Below, in pieces: positions 1 to 8,395 of a stretch of DNA of 64,000 nt. The notes beneath the pieces were generated by a model. It searched no databases and had not been told where the DNA came from. It saw only the letters and a list, made by a program, of their open reading frames with translations. Source of the DNA: Streptomyces puniciscabiei. Its GTDB lineage: Bacteria; Actinomycetota; Actinomycetes; Streptomycetales; Streptomycetaceae. Position 1 is the stretch's first letter. Each line of letters starts with the position of its first letter. The DNA lies in the NCBI RefSeq assembly GCF_006715785.1, contig NZ_VFNX01000001.1:5374001-5438000 (forward strand), written 5' to 3'. Made by a program: the position numbers and the translations under genes.

Positions 1-124
1 CCGGCTCGTCGGCGCGGGGCTCGCCACCGATGAGGACATCGACCAGCACTTGGCCAACGTCGAGGCCGGCGGCATGGATCTGGCCACCGCGCCGATGATC
101 TCGGCGTGGGGGAGGAAGGACTAA
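1..124 (+). CDS. C-terminal end of a probable SAM-dependent methyltransferase (truncated by window edge)
   Basis: The window opens inside a reading frame that ends with TAA at 122-124. The last 40 or so residues read LVGAGLATDEDIDQHL then APMISAWGRKD. A short acidic helix followed by a P-x-I/V-S-A-W-G-R ending is typical of the C-terminus of class I methyltransferases annotated in Streptomyces. The catalytic domain lies outside the window, so the substrate cannot be judged. The family call rests only on this tail. Confidence 0.5.
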   Translation, partial: RLVGAGLATDEDIDQHLANVEAGGMDLATAPMISAWGRKD

Positions 125-135
125 AAGGACCAATA

Positions 136-230
136 GGGGCGAATGGTAAACGGGGACGAAGGGATAACGGGGGCGAAGGGATAACGGGGGCGAAGGGATA
201 ACGGGGAGGAAGGGCTGACGGGGAGGAGGA
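136..230. repeat. 17-bp tandem repeat, about 5.5 copies
   Basis: Just after the first gene's stop there is a G-rich tandem array with unit GGGGGCGAAGGGATAAC. Copies lie at 136-151 (16 bp, degenerate), 152-168, 169-185 and 186-202 (identical to the previous copy), then 203-219 (degenerate), with a partial copy at 220-230. The array is non-coding, purine-rich on the + strand, and sits between the stop of the first gene and the convergent psuK. No function is evident. Confidence 0.85.
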
Positions 231-344
231 CCCGGGCGCCCGCGCCTCGGTGCGGCACCGATCCCAGCCGCCCCCGCCACGGCGTCAGCGGTGCGCCGAG
301 GGTCGAGTCTCCGCTTCCCCTGCCCTCGCGCCGTCGGCCGCCGG

Positions 345-1268
345 CTAGCCGTCGCTTCCCGGACGCGGCGGTCTGGCGCCCACGCGTTCGACCGCTTCCG
401 CACCCGCCCGGCAGCCGTGTGCCGCCGCCTCCTCCGGGTCCGCGCCTGCGAGCAGGCCGGCGAGGAACGCGCCGGTGAAGGCGTCACCGGCGCCCGTGGT
501 GTCCCGGGAGACCGCGGGTGTGGCCGGGATCCTGGCCGGTGCGCTGCCGGAGCGGGCCACCAGCGCACCGTCCGCACCGGCCTTGGCGACCACCAGCGGG
601 ACGAGACGGCTCAGCTTGGCGGCCGCGTCCGCCGGATCCGGCAGCCCCGTCAGCAGACATGCCTCGTCCCGGCTGGGCAGCAACACGTCCAGCCCTTCCG
701 CGAAGGCCAGGAAGCGGTCCAGCCCCAGCCGCACCAGGAAGCCGGCCGACGCCGGATCGAGGCTGACCGGCACGCCACGCGCGCGTGCCGCCGCGAGCGC
801 GGTCCGCGCGAGCTCCCGGCTCGGCTCCGTGAACAGCAGATAGCCCGACAGGTGCAGCCTGCCGACGCCGTCGAGCAACGCGTCCGACCAGTCGGCGGGT
901 TCGAGCCGCAAAGAAGCCCCGCTGTCCGTGAGGAACGTGCGCTCAGCCGCCGCACCCGTGTCGACGAGGCAGATCACCGTGCCGGTCGCCGCTGTCGGAT
1001 CGAGGACCAGCCGGGGCCGCACCCCGGCCGCGACCAGCTCACGCTCGTGCCACGTGGCCGCGTCCTTGCCGACCCGCGCGAGCAGCCGCACGTCCGCACA
1101 TCCCGTGTACGCGGCCCAGCAGGCCACGTTCGCGCCCGCGCCGCCCGGCAGGGTGCGGATCGCCGCGGCGGTGTCGGTGCCGGCCGCCAGCGGCCCCCGG
1201 TGCCGGGCGACCACATCCGTGACCACGTCACCGACGACCAGCAGGGCCCGGCCCCGGTCCGTGATCAC
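345..1268 (-). CDS. psuK: PfkB-family kinase, probable pseudouridine kinase
   Basis: Predicted 307-residue ribokinase/PfkB-family kinase. The N-terminus carries the family glycine-rich motif (LPGGAGANVACWAAY) and the C-terminal half has DTTGAGDAFTGAF with the likely catalytic base Asp at about residue 262. The GTG start at 1268 overlaps the TGA of the upstream pseudouridine-5'-phosphate glycosidase gene (GTGA, 1265-1268), so the two are translationally coupled. That pairing is the basis for assigning pseudouridine as substrate: the kinase would make pseudouridine 5'-phosphate, which the glycosidase splits to uracil and ribose 5-phosphate. From the kinase sequence alone another nucleoside or sugar remains possible. 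Confidence 0.8.
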   Translation of the reverse strand: MITDRGRALLVVGDVVTDVVARHRGPLAAGTDTAAAIRTLPGGAGANVACWAAYTGCADVRLLARVGKDAATWHERELVAAGVRPRLVLDPTAATGTVICLVDTGAAAERTFLTDSGASLRLEPADWSDALLDGVGRLHLSGYLLFTEPSRELARTALAAARARGVPVSLDPASAGFLVRLGLDRFLAFAEGLDVLLPSRDEACLLTGLPDPADAAAKLSRLVPLVVAKAGADGALVARSGSAPARIPATPAVSRDTTGAGDAFTGAFLAGLLAGADPEEAAAHGCRAGAEAVERVGARPPRPGSDG

Positions 1269-2179
1269 CCCCTGGTCCACGCCGTGGCGATCCGCGCCGC
1301 CAGCCGTACATTGCCGCGCACTGCCGCCAGATTGGCGCTCAAGGAGGCCCCGTCGGTGTGCTGCACCAGGTAGTCCAGCAGGAACGGGGTCACCGCCTGA
1401 CCGGAGACGCCCTGGTCCGCGCAGGCGCGCAGGCCGTCGGCCAGCACGCGCGCGTGCAGCTCGGGATCGAGCTGCTCCGCCTCGGGGACGGGCTGGGCGA
1501 CGATCAGCGCCGACGGCGGCGCGTCGAGCGCATCCTGGGCCCGCATGACGTCCGCGACCTGCTCCGGGGTGTCCAGCGTCCAGTCCACCGGATGCCCCGA
1601 GTCGGACAGATAGAAGCCGGGGAACCGGTCCGTGCCGTATCCGGCGACGGCCACGCCCAGCGTCTCCAGCCGCTGCAGGGTCGCCGGCACGTCCAGGATC
1701 GACTTCACGCCCGCGCAGACCACCGTGATCCGGGTGCGGGCCAGCAGCCCCAGATCGGCCGACTCGTCCTGGGTCACCGTCCACTCCCGGTGCACACCGC
1801 CCAGCCCGCCGGTCGCGAACACCCTGAGGCCCGCGAGCGCTGCCAGTTGTGCCGTCGCCGACACCGTGGTCGCCCCGCTGGCACCTGCCGCCACGGCGAG
1901 CGGCAGATCGCGGTGGCCCAGCTTGCGGATGCCGTCCTCGTTCGCAACCCGCTCCAGTTGCTCCTTGTCCAGACCGACACAGGGGCGACCGTCCAGCACG
2001 GCGATGGTCGCCGGTACGGCGCCCTCCCGCCGCACCGCGTCCTCCAGCTCCAGGGCCACCTGCAGGTTGCGCGGGCGGGGCAGACCGTGCGCGATGATCG
2101 TGGACTCCAGGGCCACCACCGGCCGCCCTGCGCCGATCGCTTCCCGGACTTCTTCCGACACCACCAGCACCACGAGCAC
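1265..2179 (-). CDS. psuG: pseudouridine-5'-phosphate glycosidase
   Basis: 304-residue PsuG/YeiN-family enzyme, normal full length. It catalyses reversible cleavage of pseudouridine 5'-phosphate to uracil and ribose 5-phosphate in the cytoplasm. Family motifs are clear: ALESTIIAHGLPRPRN near the N-terminus (Glu25 matches the general acid of E. coli PsuG), Asp142 in the metal-binding region, the Schiff-base lysine in CAGVKSILD (Lys159), and an Asn-rich C-terminal segment (Asn283). It is the first gene of a psuG-psuK pair with a 4-bp stop/start overlap. The start could instead be the internal GTG a few codons later, since the first residues (MLVVLVV) are not conserved in the family as far as I recall. 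Confidence 0.9.
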   Translation of the reverse strand: MLVVLVVSEEVREAIGAGRPVVALESTIIAHGLPRPRNLQVALELEDAVRREGAVPATIAVLDGRPCVGLDKEQLERVANEDGIRKLGHRDLPLAVAAGASGATTVSATAQLAALAGLRVFATGGLGGVHREWTVTQDESADLGLLARTRITVVCAGVKSILDVPATLQRLETLGVAVAGYGTDRFPGFYLSDSGHPVDWTLDTPEQVADVMRAQDALDAPPSALIVAQPVPEAEQLDPELHARVLADGLRACADQGVSGQAVTPFLLDYLVQHTDGASLSANLAAVRGNVRLAARIATAWTRG

Positions 2180-2288
2180 CGCCTCCTGTACGTCGGCCCT
2201 TCCTCATCTCTGGCGGGCGCGGGCCGCCGTTAAACGCCTGCGGCCGGTCCGCTTGCGGACTGTGGGGCATGCCACCAGCCTGGGGCCC

Positions 2289-2720
2289 ATGACCAGGAAC
2301 AGCACGCGTCTCGACCACGTCGTCCTGTGGGTGGCCGATCCCGTGGCCGCGGCCGCCTTCTACCGCGAGGCCGTCGGTCTGGAGCCGATCAGGGTCGCCG
2401 AGTTCGCCGGGGGAGAGGTGGCCTTCCCCTCGGTGCGCGTCAACGAGGAGGCCATCCTCGACCTCGCCCCGCTCACCATGGCCGCACGCATGAGGATGCT
2501 GCCCGGTGCGGCCGAGAGCGCGGGCCATCCCGTCAACCACATCTGCCTGTCCCTGCCGGCCGACGAGTTCGACGCCCTGCGCGCCCGCCTGGAGGAACGC
2601 GGCGTCGCCGTGTCGGGCATCGACCACGACCTCTCCGGCGCCCGCGGCAACGCCAAGCGCAGCTTCTACTTCCGCGACCCTGACGGCAACGTCTTCGAAG
2701 CCCGGCACTACGACGCATAG
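2289..2720 (+). CDS. VOC-superfamily (glyoxalase/bleomycin-resistance-like) protein
   Basis: 143-residue single-domain vicinal-oxygen-chelate protein. The fold signature is visible: LDHVVLWVADPVAAAAFYREAVGLEP at the start (His as first metal ligand, FYR helix) and SFYFRDPDGNVFEARHYD at the end (Glu as last metal ligand). The mid-region HPVNHICLSLP supplies the second His. Such proteins include glyoxalase I, dioxygenases and drug-binding resistance proteins, and nothing here fixes the substrate. It is transcribed alone between psuG (divergent) and ogt (convergent). The ATG at 2289 starts the conserved domain directly. Confidence 0.85.
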   Translation: MTRNSTRLDHVVLWVADPVAAAAFYREAVGLEPIRVAEFAGGEVAFPSVRVNEEAILDLAPLTMAARMRMLPGAAESAGHPVNHICLSLPADEFDALRARLEERGVAVSGIDHDLSGARGNAKRSFYFRDPDGNVFEARHYDA

Positions 2721-2803
2721 CCGGTGCCGGTCGGACACCGGTGGCCGGGACCGATCAAGACGCAGGTGGCCGGCGACGGCCGGACACGAGCAGCCGGGCC
2801 CGG

Positions 2804-3358
2804 TCAGAACAGCGGCTCGGGCAGCACCCCCTCCAGGGCCAGCAGTTTCCGCTTGGTCTCCAGCCCGCCCCCGAAGCCGCCTATCCCGCCGTCGCTCTCC
2901 ACCACCCGGTGACACGGAACGACGACCGGCAGCGGATTGGCCCCCATGGCCGCGCCGACCGCCTGCGCCCCTCCGGGCTGTCCGACGCGCCCGGCGAGAT
3001 CGCCGTACCCCACCACCGTGCCGTACGGCACACCGGTCGCCAGCTCGCGCAGCACCTGACGATTGAAGCCGGAGATCAGCGACCAGTCCAGCGGAAGGTC
3101 GAAGTCGTGCCGCTCGCCCGCGAAGTAGGCTCGCAGCTGGTGCGTCGCCTCCGCCAGCAGCGGCGAGTGCGGGTCCTCCACCGCAGCGGTGCCCAGCCGG
3201 GCCGCCAGCCGCTCCAGGGCGGCCTCGCGCACCGCGTCCGTGGCGTGGAAGACGACGTTGACCAGGCCGTCACGGGTCGCCGCCAGCATCAGCGGCCCGA
3301 TGTCCGTGCCCACCACGGTCCACACGACCCGCTGCTCATCCTGCCCATGGCTGTCCAT
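2804..3358 (-). CDS. ogt: methylated-DNA--protein-cysteine methyltransferase
   Basis: 184-residue O6-alkylguanine-DNA alkyltransferase that repairs O6-methylguanine by transferring the methyl group to its own cysteine. The active-site motif VVPCHRVV is present with the acceptor Cys at about residue 149, preceded by the helix-turn-helix segment (PYGTVVGYGDLA) and followed by GGIGGFGGGLETKRKLL. The ATG at 3358 is favoured because a DNA-damage-type promoter ends six bases upstream (-10 at 3370-3365) and no ribosome binding site lies in between. The mRNA is therefore predicted to be leaderless. It is a single gene, converging on the VOC gene. Confidence 0.93.
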   Translation of the reverse strand: MDSHGQDEQRVVWTVVGTDIGPLMLAATRDGLVNVVFHATDAVREAALERLAARLGTAAVEDPHSPLLAEATHQLRAYFAGERHDFDLPLDWSLISGFNRQVLRELATGVPYGTVVGYGDLAGRVGQPGGAQAVGAAMGANPLPVVVPCHRVVESDGGIGGFGGGLETKRKLLALEGVLPEPLF

Positions 3359-3364
3359 GCGCCC

Positions 3365-3387
3365 ACGGTACGGCCCGCCACTGACAA
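3365..3387 (-). promoter_or_regulatory. RecA-NDp/PafBC-type promoter of ogt
   Basis: On the minus strand TTGTCAGTG (3387-3379), an 8-nt spacer (3378-3371) and TACCGT (3370-3365) match the actinobacterial RecA-independent damage promoter consensus tTGTCRgtg-N8-TAnnnT. The ogt ATG follows 6 nt after the -10 box, which puts the start site at or next to the ATG. Confidence 0.85.
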
Positions 3388-3399
3388 CGCCCTGCGCGG

Positions 3400-4269
3400 T
3401 CAGTGCGAGTCGAGTGCCGCCCGCACCACGTCGGGCTTGTTGGTGATGATCCCGTCGACGCCGTAGCCCGCGACCTTGCACGCGGTGGACGCGTCGTTCA
3501 CCGTCCAGGCGAACACCCTGAGCGGCCTGCCGTGCGGCCCGTCCATGGAGTGCACCGCCGCGACGTACCCCTTGGAGAGCGAGGCGTACGAGGGGTTGAC
3601 GAGATCGGTGAAGCGCGCGTACTGGTGCAGCTGCGTCGCGGTGGGCGATCCGAGATAGCCGGTGGTGATCGCGGGTTTCAGCTGGTGCACGGTCCGGATG
3701 CTGTCGGCGCTGAAGCTCTGCACGACCAGCCGGTTCAGGTGTTTGTGGTCCAGCCAGCCCTCGTTGCCGAGGAGCTTGAGGGTCTGCTGCTCGATGCCCG
3801 GATACAGCTCGGGGTTCTTGATCTCCAGGAGCAGCTTCTCGTGGTTGTGCTCGATCCGGCGCATGTACTGCTTCAGCGTCGGCACGCGCGTGCCCGCGTA
3901 GGCGGGGGAGTACCAGCTGCCCGCGTCCAGCCGGCCGATCTCGGCCGCGGTGAAGTCCTTCACCTTCCACGGCGCCCGGCCGGGGAAGACCTGCTCGACG
4001 TTGGTGGTGCGTTGCAGACTGTCGTCGTGGATGACGACCAGCTCGCCGTCCTTGGTGCGCTGGACGTCGTTCTCGACCCAGGAGAAGCCCAGCCGCGCCG
4101 CCTTGTCGATCGAGGCCAGCGTGTTCTCGGGGGCGTAGGCGGAGGCGCCCCGGTGGGCGATCACCACCGGCTCGCGGAAATCGCCGGCCCGGGCATCGGA
4201 GCCGGGGCTCAGCGGGACCGCCGTGCCCAGGAGGGCGGCGGCCGTGGCGGCAACTACGCGCGCGTGCAT
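3400..4269 (-). CDS. glpQ: secreted glycerophosphodiester phosphodiesterase
   Basis: 289-residue GDPD-family enzyme that hydrolyses deacylated phospholipids (glycerophosphodiesters) to glycerol 3-phosphate and an alcohol. An N-terminal signal peptide (MHARVVAATAAALLGTAVPL, likely cleaved after ARA) indicates export. Catalytic motifs are intact: VIAHRGASAYAPENT (His, Arg, Glu), WVENDVQRTKDG (Glu/Asp metal ligands) and VVIHDDSLQRTTN (general His). The C-terminal VFAWTVND is also typical. A ribosome binding site (GAGGAG) precedes the ATG by about six bases. Streptomyces homologues are reported to be phosphate-starvation (PhoP) genes, but I could not identify a convincing PHO box upstream. Confidence 0.92.
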   Translation of the reverse strand: MHARVVAATAAALLGTAVPLSPGSDARAGDFREPVVIAHRGASAYAPENTLASIDKAARLGFSWVENDVQRTKDGELVVIHDDSLQRTTNVEQVFPGRAPWKVKDFTAAEIGRLDAGSWYSPAYAGTRVPTLKQYMRRIEHNHEKLLLEIKNPELYPGIEQQTLKLLGNEGWLDHKHLNRLVVQSFSADSIRTVHQLKPAITTGYLGSPTATQLHQYARFTDLVNPSYASLSKGYVAAVHSMDGPHGRPLRVFAWTVNDASTACKVAGYGVDGIITNKPDVVRAALDSH

Positions 4270-4550
4270 GCAGACTCCTCGCCTCTGGCGAACACGGACA
4301 GCAACTAGAGTGACAGCAGAAAGTCAATGGCACTCGGGCGCACGACGGCCACAGGCTGAATGGATCCGTCCCGAGTCCGCTCACCGATGCCCCACAACTG
4401 CGGCAAGGCCGTGTTTCTTTGCCGGAAAATCGTTCGACCATTCCGGTGGGGGTCATACTCTCTGCGACAACCCTGACCGCCCCGGCGGTCCTGGGCGGGG
4501 GGACATTTCGAGGGATTCCAGGGCGCAAGAGGGCGGAAGGGCAGCCGCGG

Positions 4551-5417
4551 ATGCAAGGCACGGTCGACGGATTCAGCTACGGGGCCGTCACCCCGGTGGT
4601 GGCCTACCTGATGGCCTGCCTCGGCGGCGCCCTCGGCCTGCGCTGCACCACCCGGTCCCTGCTGGTCACGCACTCCCGGCGGCCCGCGTGGCTGGCCCTC
4701 GGCTCGGCCGCGATCGGCTCCGGCATCTGGACCATGCACTTCGTCGCCATGATGGGCTTCGCCGTCAAGGAGACGCCGATCCATTACGACAAGCCGATCA
4801 CCTATGCGAGCCTCGCCCTCGCCATCGTCATGGTCGGTGTCGGGATCTTCATCGTCGGATACCGGGGCGCCACCGGCACCGCGCTGTACACCGGCGGCAC
4901 GATCACCGGTCTGGGCGTCGCCTCGATGCACTACCTCGGCATGGCCGGCGTGCGCTTCCACGGGCGGTTCACCTACAACACGCTCACCGTCGCCGCCTCC
5001 GTCGTCATAGCGGTCGTGGCCGCCACCGCAGCGCTGTGGGCCGCCGGACGTGTCCGGGGCTTCATGTGGAGCGTGGGAGCGAGCCTCGTCATGGGACTCG
5101 CGGTCAGCGGCATGCACTACACGGGTATGGCGGCCCTCAACGTCCACCTCGACGGCACTGCCCACACCGCCGGAGGCGCGCCGGAGCCGTCGGTGCTCGC
5201 GCCCATGCTGATCGGCCCGCTCGCCTTCCTGCTCCTCGCGGGAGTCGTGGTGGTCTTCGATCCGCTGATGATCATGGGTCGGCCGGTTTCCAGGCCCGTC
5301 GAGCACAAACCCGGTGTCCCGGCCTCGGCCGTCGCCTCCCACCCGCACCGGCGTCCCGCCCTCCACCCTGGGCACCGGCCCGAACGCCCCGTCTCCCGGA
5401 CCCCGCAGAACCGCTGA
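4551..5417 (+). CDS. MHYT-domain integral membrane sensor-like protein
   Basis: 288-residue membrane protein with about seven predicted transmembrane helices. Three MHYT signatures occur at the outer ends of helices: [21 protein letters not shown] and [10 protein letters not shown]. The MHYT domain was proposed to bind a metal such as copper and to sense O2, CO or NO. In many bacteria it is fused to GGDEF/EAL domains. Here no signalling domain follows, only a basic, proline-rich cytoplasmic tail (about residues 245-288). The ATG at 4551 is chosen because it begins the first helix and follows a GGAAGGGCAG ribosome-binding region. It lies immediately upstream of uvrB. Confidence 0.88.
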   Translation: MQGTVDGFSYGAVTPVVAYLMACLGGALGLRCTTRSLLVTHSRRPAWLALGSAAIGSGIWTMHFVAMMGFAVKETPIHYDKPITYASLALAIVMVGVGIFIVGYRGATGTALYTGGTITGLGVASMHYLGMAGVRFHGRFTYNTLTVAASVVIAVVAATAALWAAGRVRGFMWSVGASLVMGLAVSGMHYTGMAALNVHLDGTAHTAGGAPEPSVLAPMLIGPLAFLLLAGVVVVFDPLMIMGRPVSRPVEHKPGVPASAVASHPHRRPALHPGHRPERPVSRTPQNR

Positions 5418-5427
5418 TCGGGGCCCG

Positions 5428-5450
5428 TTGTCAGTGCGGGGTCGTACGGT
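5428..5450 (+). promoter_or_regulatory. RecA-NDp/PafBC-type promoter of uvrB
   Basis: TTGTCAGTG (5428-5436), 8 nt, TACGGT (5445-5450). The ATG of uvrB lies 7 nt after the -10 box, so the transcript should start at or next to the start codon (leaderless). Confidence 0.87.
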
Positions 5451-5457
5451 GGATGAC

Positions 5458-7596
5458 ATGCGGCCCGTTTCCCACATCGAACGCACGGTGGCGCCCTTCG
5501 AGGTCGTCAGTTCCTACCAGCCCAGCGGCGACCAGCCGACGGCCATCGCCGACCTGGCCAAGCGCATCCGGACCGGCGAGAAGGACGTCGTCCTGCTGGG
5601 CGCGACCGGCACCGGCAAGTCCGCCACCACGGCGTGGATGATCGAGAAGCTCCAGCGCCCCACCCTGGTGATGGCGCCGAACAAGACGCTGGCCGCCCAG
5701 CTGGCCAACGAGTTCCGCGAGCTCCTGCCCAACAACGCGGTCGAATACTTCGTCTCGTACTACGACTACTACCAGCCCGAGGCCTACGTCCCGCAGTCGG
5801 ACACCTACATCGAGAAGGACTCCTCGATCAACGAGGAGGTCGAGCGGCTGCGCCACTCGGCCACGAACTCGCTGCTCACCCGCCGTGACGTCGTCGTGGT
5901 CGCCTCGGTGTCGTGCATCTACGGCCTCGGTACTCCGCAGGAGTACGTGGATCGGATGGTCCCCCTCAGGGTCGGTGACGAGATCGACCGGGACGAGCTG
6001 TTGCGCCGCTTCGTCGACATCCAGTACACGCGCAACGACATGGCCTTCACACGCGGCACCTTCCGGGTCCGCGGCGACACCATCGAGATCTTCCCGGTCT
6101 ACGAGGAGCTGGCCGTCCGCATCGAGATGTTCGGCGATGAGATCGAGGCGCTGTCCACGCTGCACCCGCTCACCGGCGAGATCATCAGCGACGACCAGCA
6201 GATGTACGTCTTCCCCGCCTCCCACTACGTCGCCGGCCCCGAGCGCATGGAGCGGGCCATCAACGACATCGAGAAGGAGCTGGGGGAGCGCCTGGCCGAG
6301 CTGGAGAAGCAGGGCAAGCTCCTGGAGGCCCAGCGCCTGCGGATGCGCACCACGTACGACATCGAGATGCTCCGCCAGATCGGCACCTGCTCCGGCGTGG
6401 AGAACTACTCGATGCACTTCGACGGCCGCTCGCCCGGCTCCCCGCCCAACACCCTGCTGGACTACTTCCCGGACGACTTCCTGCTCGTCATCGACGAGTC
6501 GCATGTCACCGTCCCGCAGATCGGCGCGATGTACGAGGGCGACGCCTCCCGCAAGCGCACCCTCGTGGAGCACGGCTTCCGCCTGCCCTCCGCGCTGGAC
6601 AACCGTCCCCTGAAGTGGGAGGAGTTCCAGGAGCGCATCGGCCAGACCGTGTATCTGTCGGCGACCCCGGGCACCTACGAGCTGTCGCGCTCCGACGGCG
6701 TCGTCGAGCAGATCATCCGCCCCACCGGCCTGGTCGACCCGGAGGTGGTGGTCAAGCCCACCGAGGGCCAGATCGACGACCTGGTGCACGAGATCCGCAA
6801 GCGCACCGAGAAGGACGAGCGCGTCCTTGTCACCACGCTCACCAAGAAGATGGCCGAGGACCTCACCGACTACTTCCTGGAACTCGGCATCCAGGTGCGC
6901 TATCTGCACAGCGACGTCGACACCCTGCGCCGCGTCGAGCTGCTGCGCGAGCTGCGCTCCGGTGAGTACGACGTCCTGGTCGGCATCAACCTCCTCCGTG
7001 AGGGCCTCGACCTGCCCGAGGTGTCCCTGGTGGCGATCCTCGACGCCGACAAGGAGGGCTTCCTGCGCTCTGGCACCTCGCTGATCCAGACCATCGGCCG
7101 CGCTGCGCGCAATGTCTCCGGTCAGGTCCACATGTACGCCGACAAGATCACCCCGGCGATGGAGAAGGCCATCGAGGAGACCAACCGCCGCCGGGAGAAG
7201 CAGATCGCCTACAACAAGGCCCACGGCATCGACCCGCAGCCGCTGCGCAAGAAGATCAACGACATCGTCGCGCAGATCGCCCGCGAGGAGGTCGACACCG
7301 AGCAGCTGCTCGGGACCGGCTACCGCAAGTCCAAGGACGGCAAGGGCGCCAAGGCACCCGTCCCGACGCTGGGCGACAAGGCGGCCAAGGCCGGGAAGGC
7401 CGCCAAGGGCAAGGCGGCGGCCACCGTGCCCACGGACCGCCCGGCGGCCGAACTGGCCGAGCAGATCGAGGAGATGACCGAGCGCATGCGCGCCGCCGCA
7501 GCGGAGCTGCAGTTCGAGATCGCGGCCCGGCTGCGTGACGAGGTCTCGGAGATGAAGAAGGAGCTGCGCCAGATGCGGGAAGCCGGCCTCGCCTGA
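5458..7596 (+). CDS. uvrB: excinuclease ABC subunit UvrB
   Basis: 712-residue UvrB, the damage-verifying helicase-like core of nucleotide excision repair. It is loaded by UvrA and then recruits UvrC. Visible parts are Walker A GATGTGKS, the beta-hairpin that inserts between strands ([21 protein letters not shown]), the DESH Walker B, helicase motifs ([31 protein letters not shown]), and the C-terminal UVR motif ([21 protein letters not shown]) that contacts UvrC. A Lys/Ala-rich linker lies at about residues 625-660 before the UVR motif. The ATG at 5458 starts [17 protein letters not shown] as in relatives. There is no ribosome binding site, in agreement with the leaderless promoter. Confidence 0.97.
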   Translation: MRPVSHIERTVAPFEVVSSYQPSGDQPTAIADLAKRIRTGEKDVVLLGATGTGKSATTAWMIEKLQRPTLVMAPNKTLAAQLANEFRELLPNNAVEYFVSYYDYYQPEAYVPQSDTYIEKDSSINEEVERLRHSATNSLLTRRDVVVVASVSCIYGLGTPQEYVDRMVPLRVGDEIDRDELLRRFVDIQYTRNDMAFTRGTFRVRGDTIEIFPVYEELAVRIEMFGDEIEALSTLHPLTGEIISDDQQMYVFPASHYVAGPERMERAINDIEKELGERLAELEKQGKLLEAQRLRMRTTYDIEMLRQIGTCSGVENYSMHFDGRSPGSPPNTLLDYFPDDFLLVIDESHVTVPQIGAMYEGDASRKRTLVEHGFRLPSALDNRPLKWEEFQERIGQTVYLSATPGTYELSRSDGVVEQIIRPTGLVDPEVVVKPTEGQIDDLVHEIRKRTEKDERVLVTTLTKKMAEDLTDYFLELGIQVRYLHSDVDTLRRVELLRELRSGEYDVLVGINLLREGLDLPEVSLVAILDADKEGFLRSGTSLIQTIGRAARNVSGQVHMYADKITPAMEKAIEETNRRREKQIAYNKAHGIDPQPLRKKINDIVAQIAREEVDTEQLLGTGYRKSKDGKGAKAPVPTLGDKAAKAGKAAKGKAAATVPTDRPAAELAEQIEEMTERMRAAAAELQFEIAARLRDEVSEMKKELRQMREAGLA

Positions 7597-7676
7597 GCCC
7601 CCCGCCACCGTGCCGGACCTCGGAATATGCGCCAAGTGTTGCAACACCGACACAAAGCGCGGGCCGGGGTTCGGCA

Positions 7677-7699
7677 CTGTCGGTGCCCCTGCGTAGGGT
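7677..7699 (+). promoter_or_regulatory. RecA-NDp/PafBC-type promoter of the terD operon
   Basis: CTGTCGGTG (7677-7685), 8 nt, TAGGGT (7694-7699). The expected start is near 7706, giving a leader of about 50 nt before the GTG at 7755. The box uses the R=G variant of the consensus. Confidence 0.78.
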
Positions 7700-7754
7700 T
7701 CTGGACAACCGCGCGCTGCGCGGCAACAGGGGACCTTCGAGAGGGGATTCAGCG

Positions 7755-8333
7755 GTGTCCGTCAACTTGAGCAAGGGTCAGGCCATCAGCCTGGAGAAGA
7801 AGGACGGGGGCACCCTGACCGCGGTCCGTATGGGGCTCGGATGGCAGGCGGCGAAGCGGCGCGGTCTGTTCGGCTCCCGCACGCGCGAGATCGACCTGGA
7901 CGCGTCGGCCGTTCTCTTCGCCGAGAACCAGCCGGTCGATGTCGTCTTCTTCCGCCACCTGGTGAGCGACGACGGTTCCGTCCGCCACACCGGTGACAAC
8001 CTCGTCGGCGGCGCCGGACAGGGCGGTGACGACGAGGCGATCCTCGTGGACCTGCAGCGCGTTCCGGTCCACGTCGACCAGATCGTCTTCACCGTGAACT
8101 CCTTCACGGGCCAGACCTTCCAGGAGGTGCAGAACGCGTTCTGCCGTCTGGTGGACGAGACCAACGGCCAGGAACTGGCTCGCTACACGCTGGACGGCGG
8201 CGGCGACTACACCGCCCAGATCATGGCGAAGGTGCACCGCGCGGGCTCCGGCTGGACGCTGACCGCGCTGGGCGCCCCTGCCCGCGGCCGTACGTTCCAG
8301 GACCTGATGCCGGCGATCCAGCAGCACCTGTAG
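7755..8333 (+). CDS. TerD-family stress protein
   Basis: 192-residue TerD-domain protein. TerD domains bind Ca2+ and belong to the tellurite/stress (Ter) systems, whose biochemical role is still unclear. The sequence starts SVNLSKGQAISLEKKDGG and includes the Ca2+-site regions (DLDASAVLF, SDDGSVRHTGDN, GGDDEAILVDL) and the FCRLVD-ARYTL strand pair. The GTG at 7755 is chosen because the conserved domain begins at once. It is the first gene of a Ter cluster directly downstream of uvrB and has its own damage-type promoter. The next gene also starts with a TerD-like domain. Confidence 0.92.
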   Translation: MSVNLSKGQAISLEKKDGGTLTAVRMGLGWQAAKRRGLFGSRTREIDLDASAVLFAENQPVDVVFFRHLVSDDGSVRHTGDNLVGGAGQGGDDEAILVDLQRVPVHVDQIVFTVNSFTGQTFQEVQNAFCRLVDETNGQELARYTLDGGGDYTAQIMAKVHRAGSGWTLTALGAPARGRTFQDLMPAIQQHL

Positions 8334-8395
8334 GACCGCCTGCTCGACCGGCGGGGCGTACGAGAGAACGACAACGACACAGGGGGGCGACGGCG

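Noticed and set aside
4291..4300. TGTCCGTG on the minus strand upstream of the glycerophosphodiesterase as a damage box
   Set aside because: No TANNNT lies 8 nt downstream.
4270..4340. Possible PHO box upstream of the glycerophosphodiesterase
   Set aside because: Homologues are phosphate-regulated, but the minus-strand sequence GTTGCTGTCCGTGTTCGCC matches the 11-bp direct-repeat consensus only weakly.
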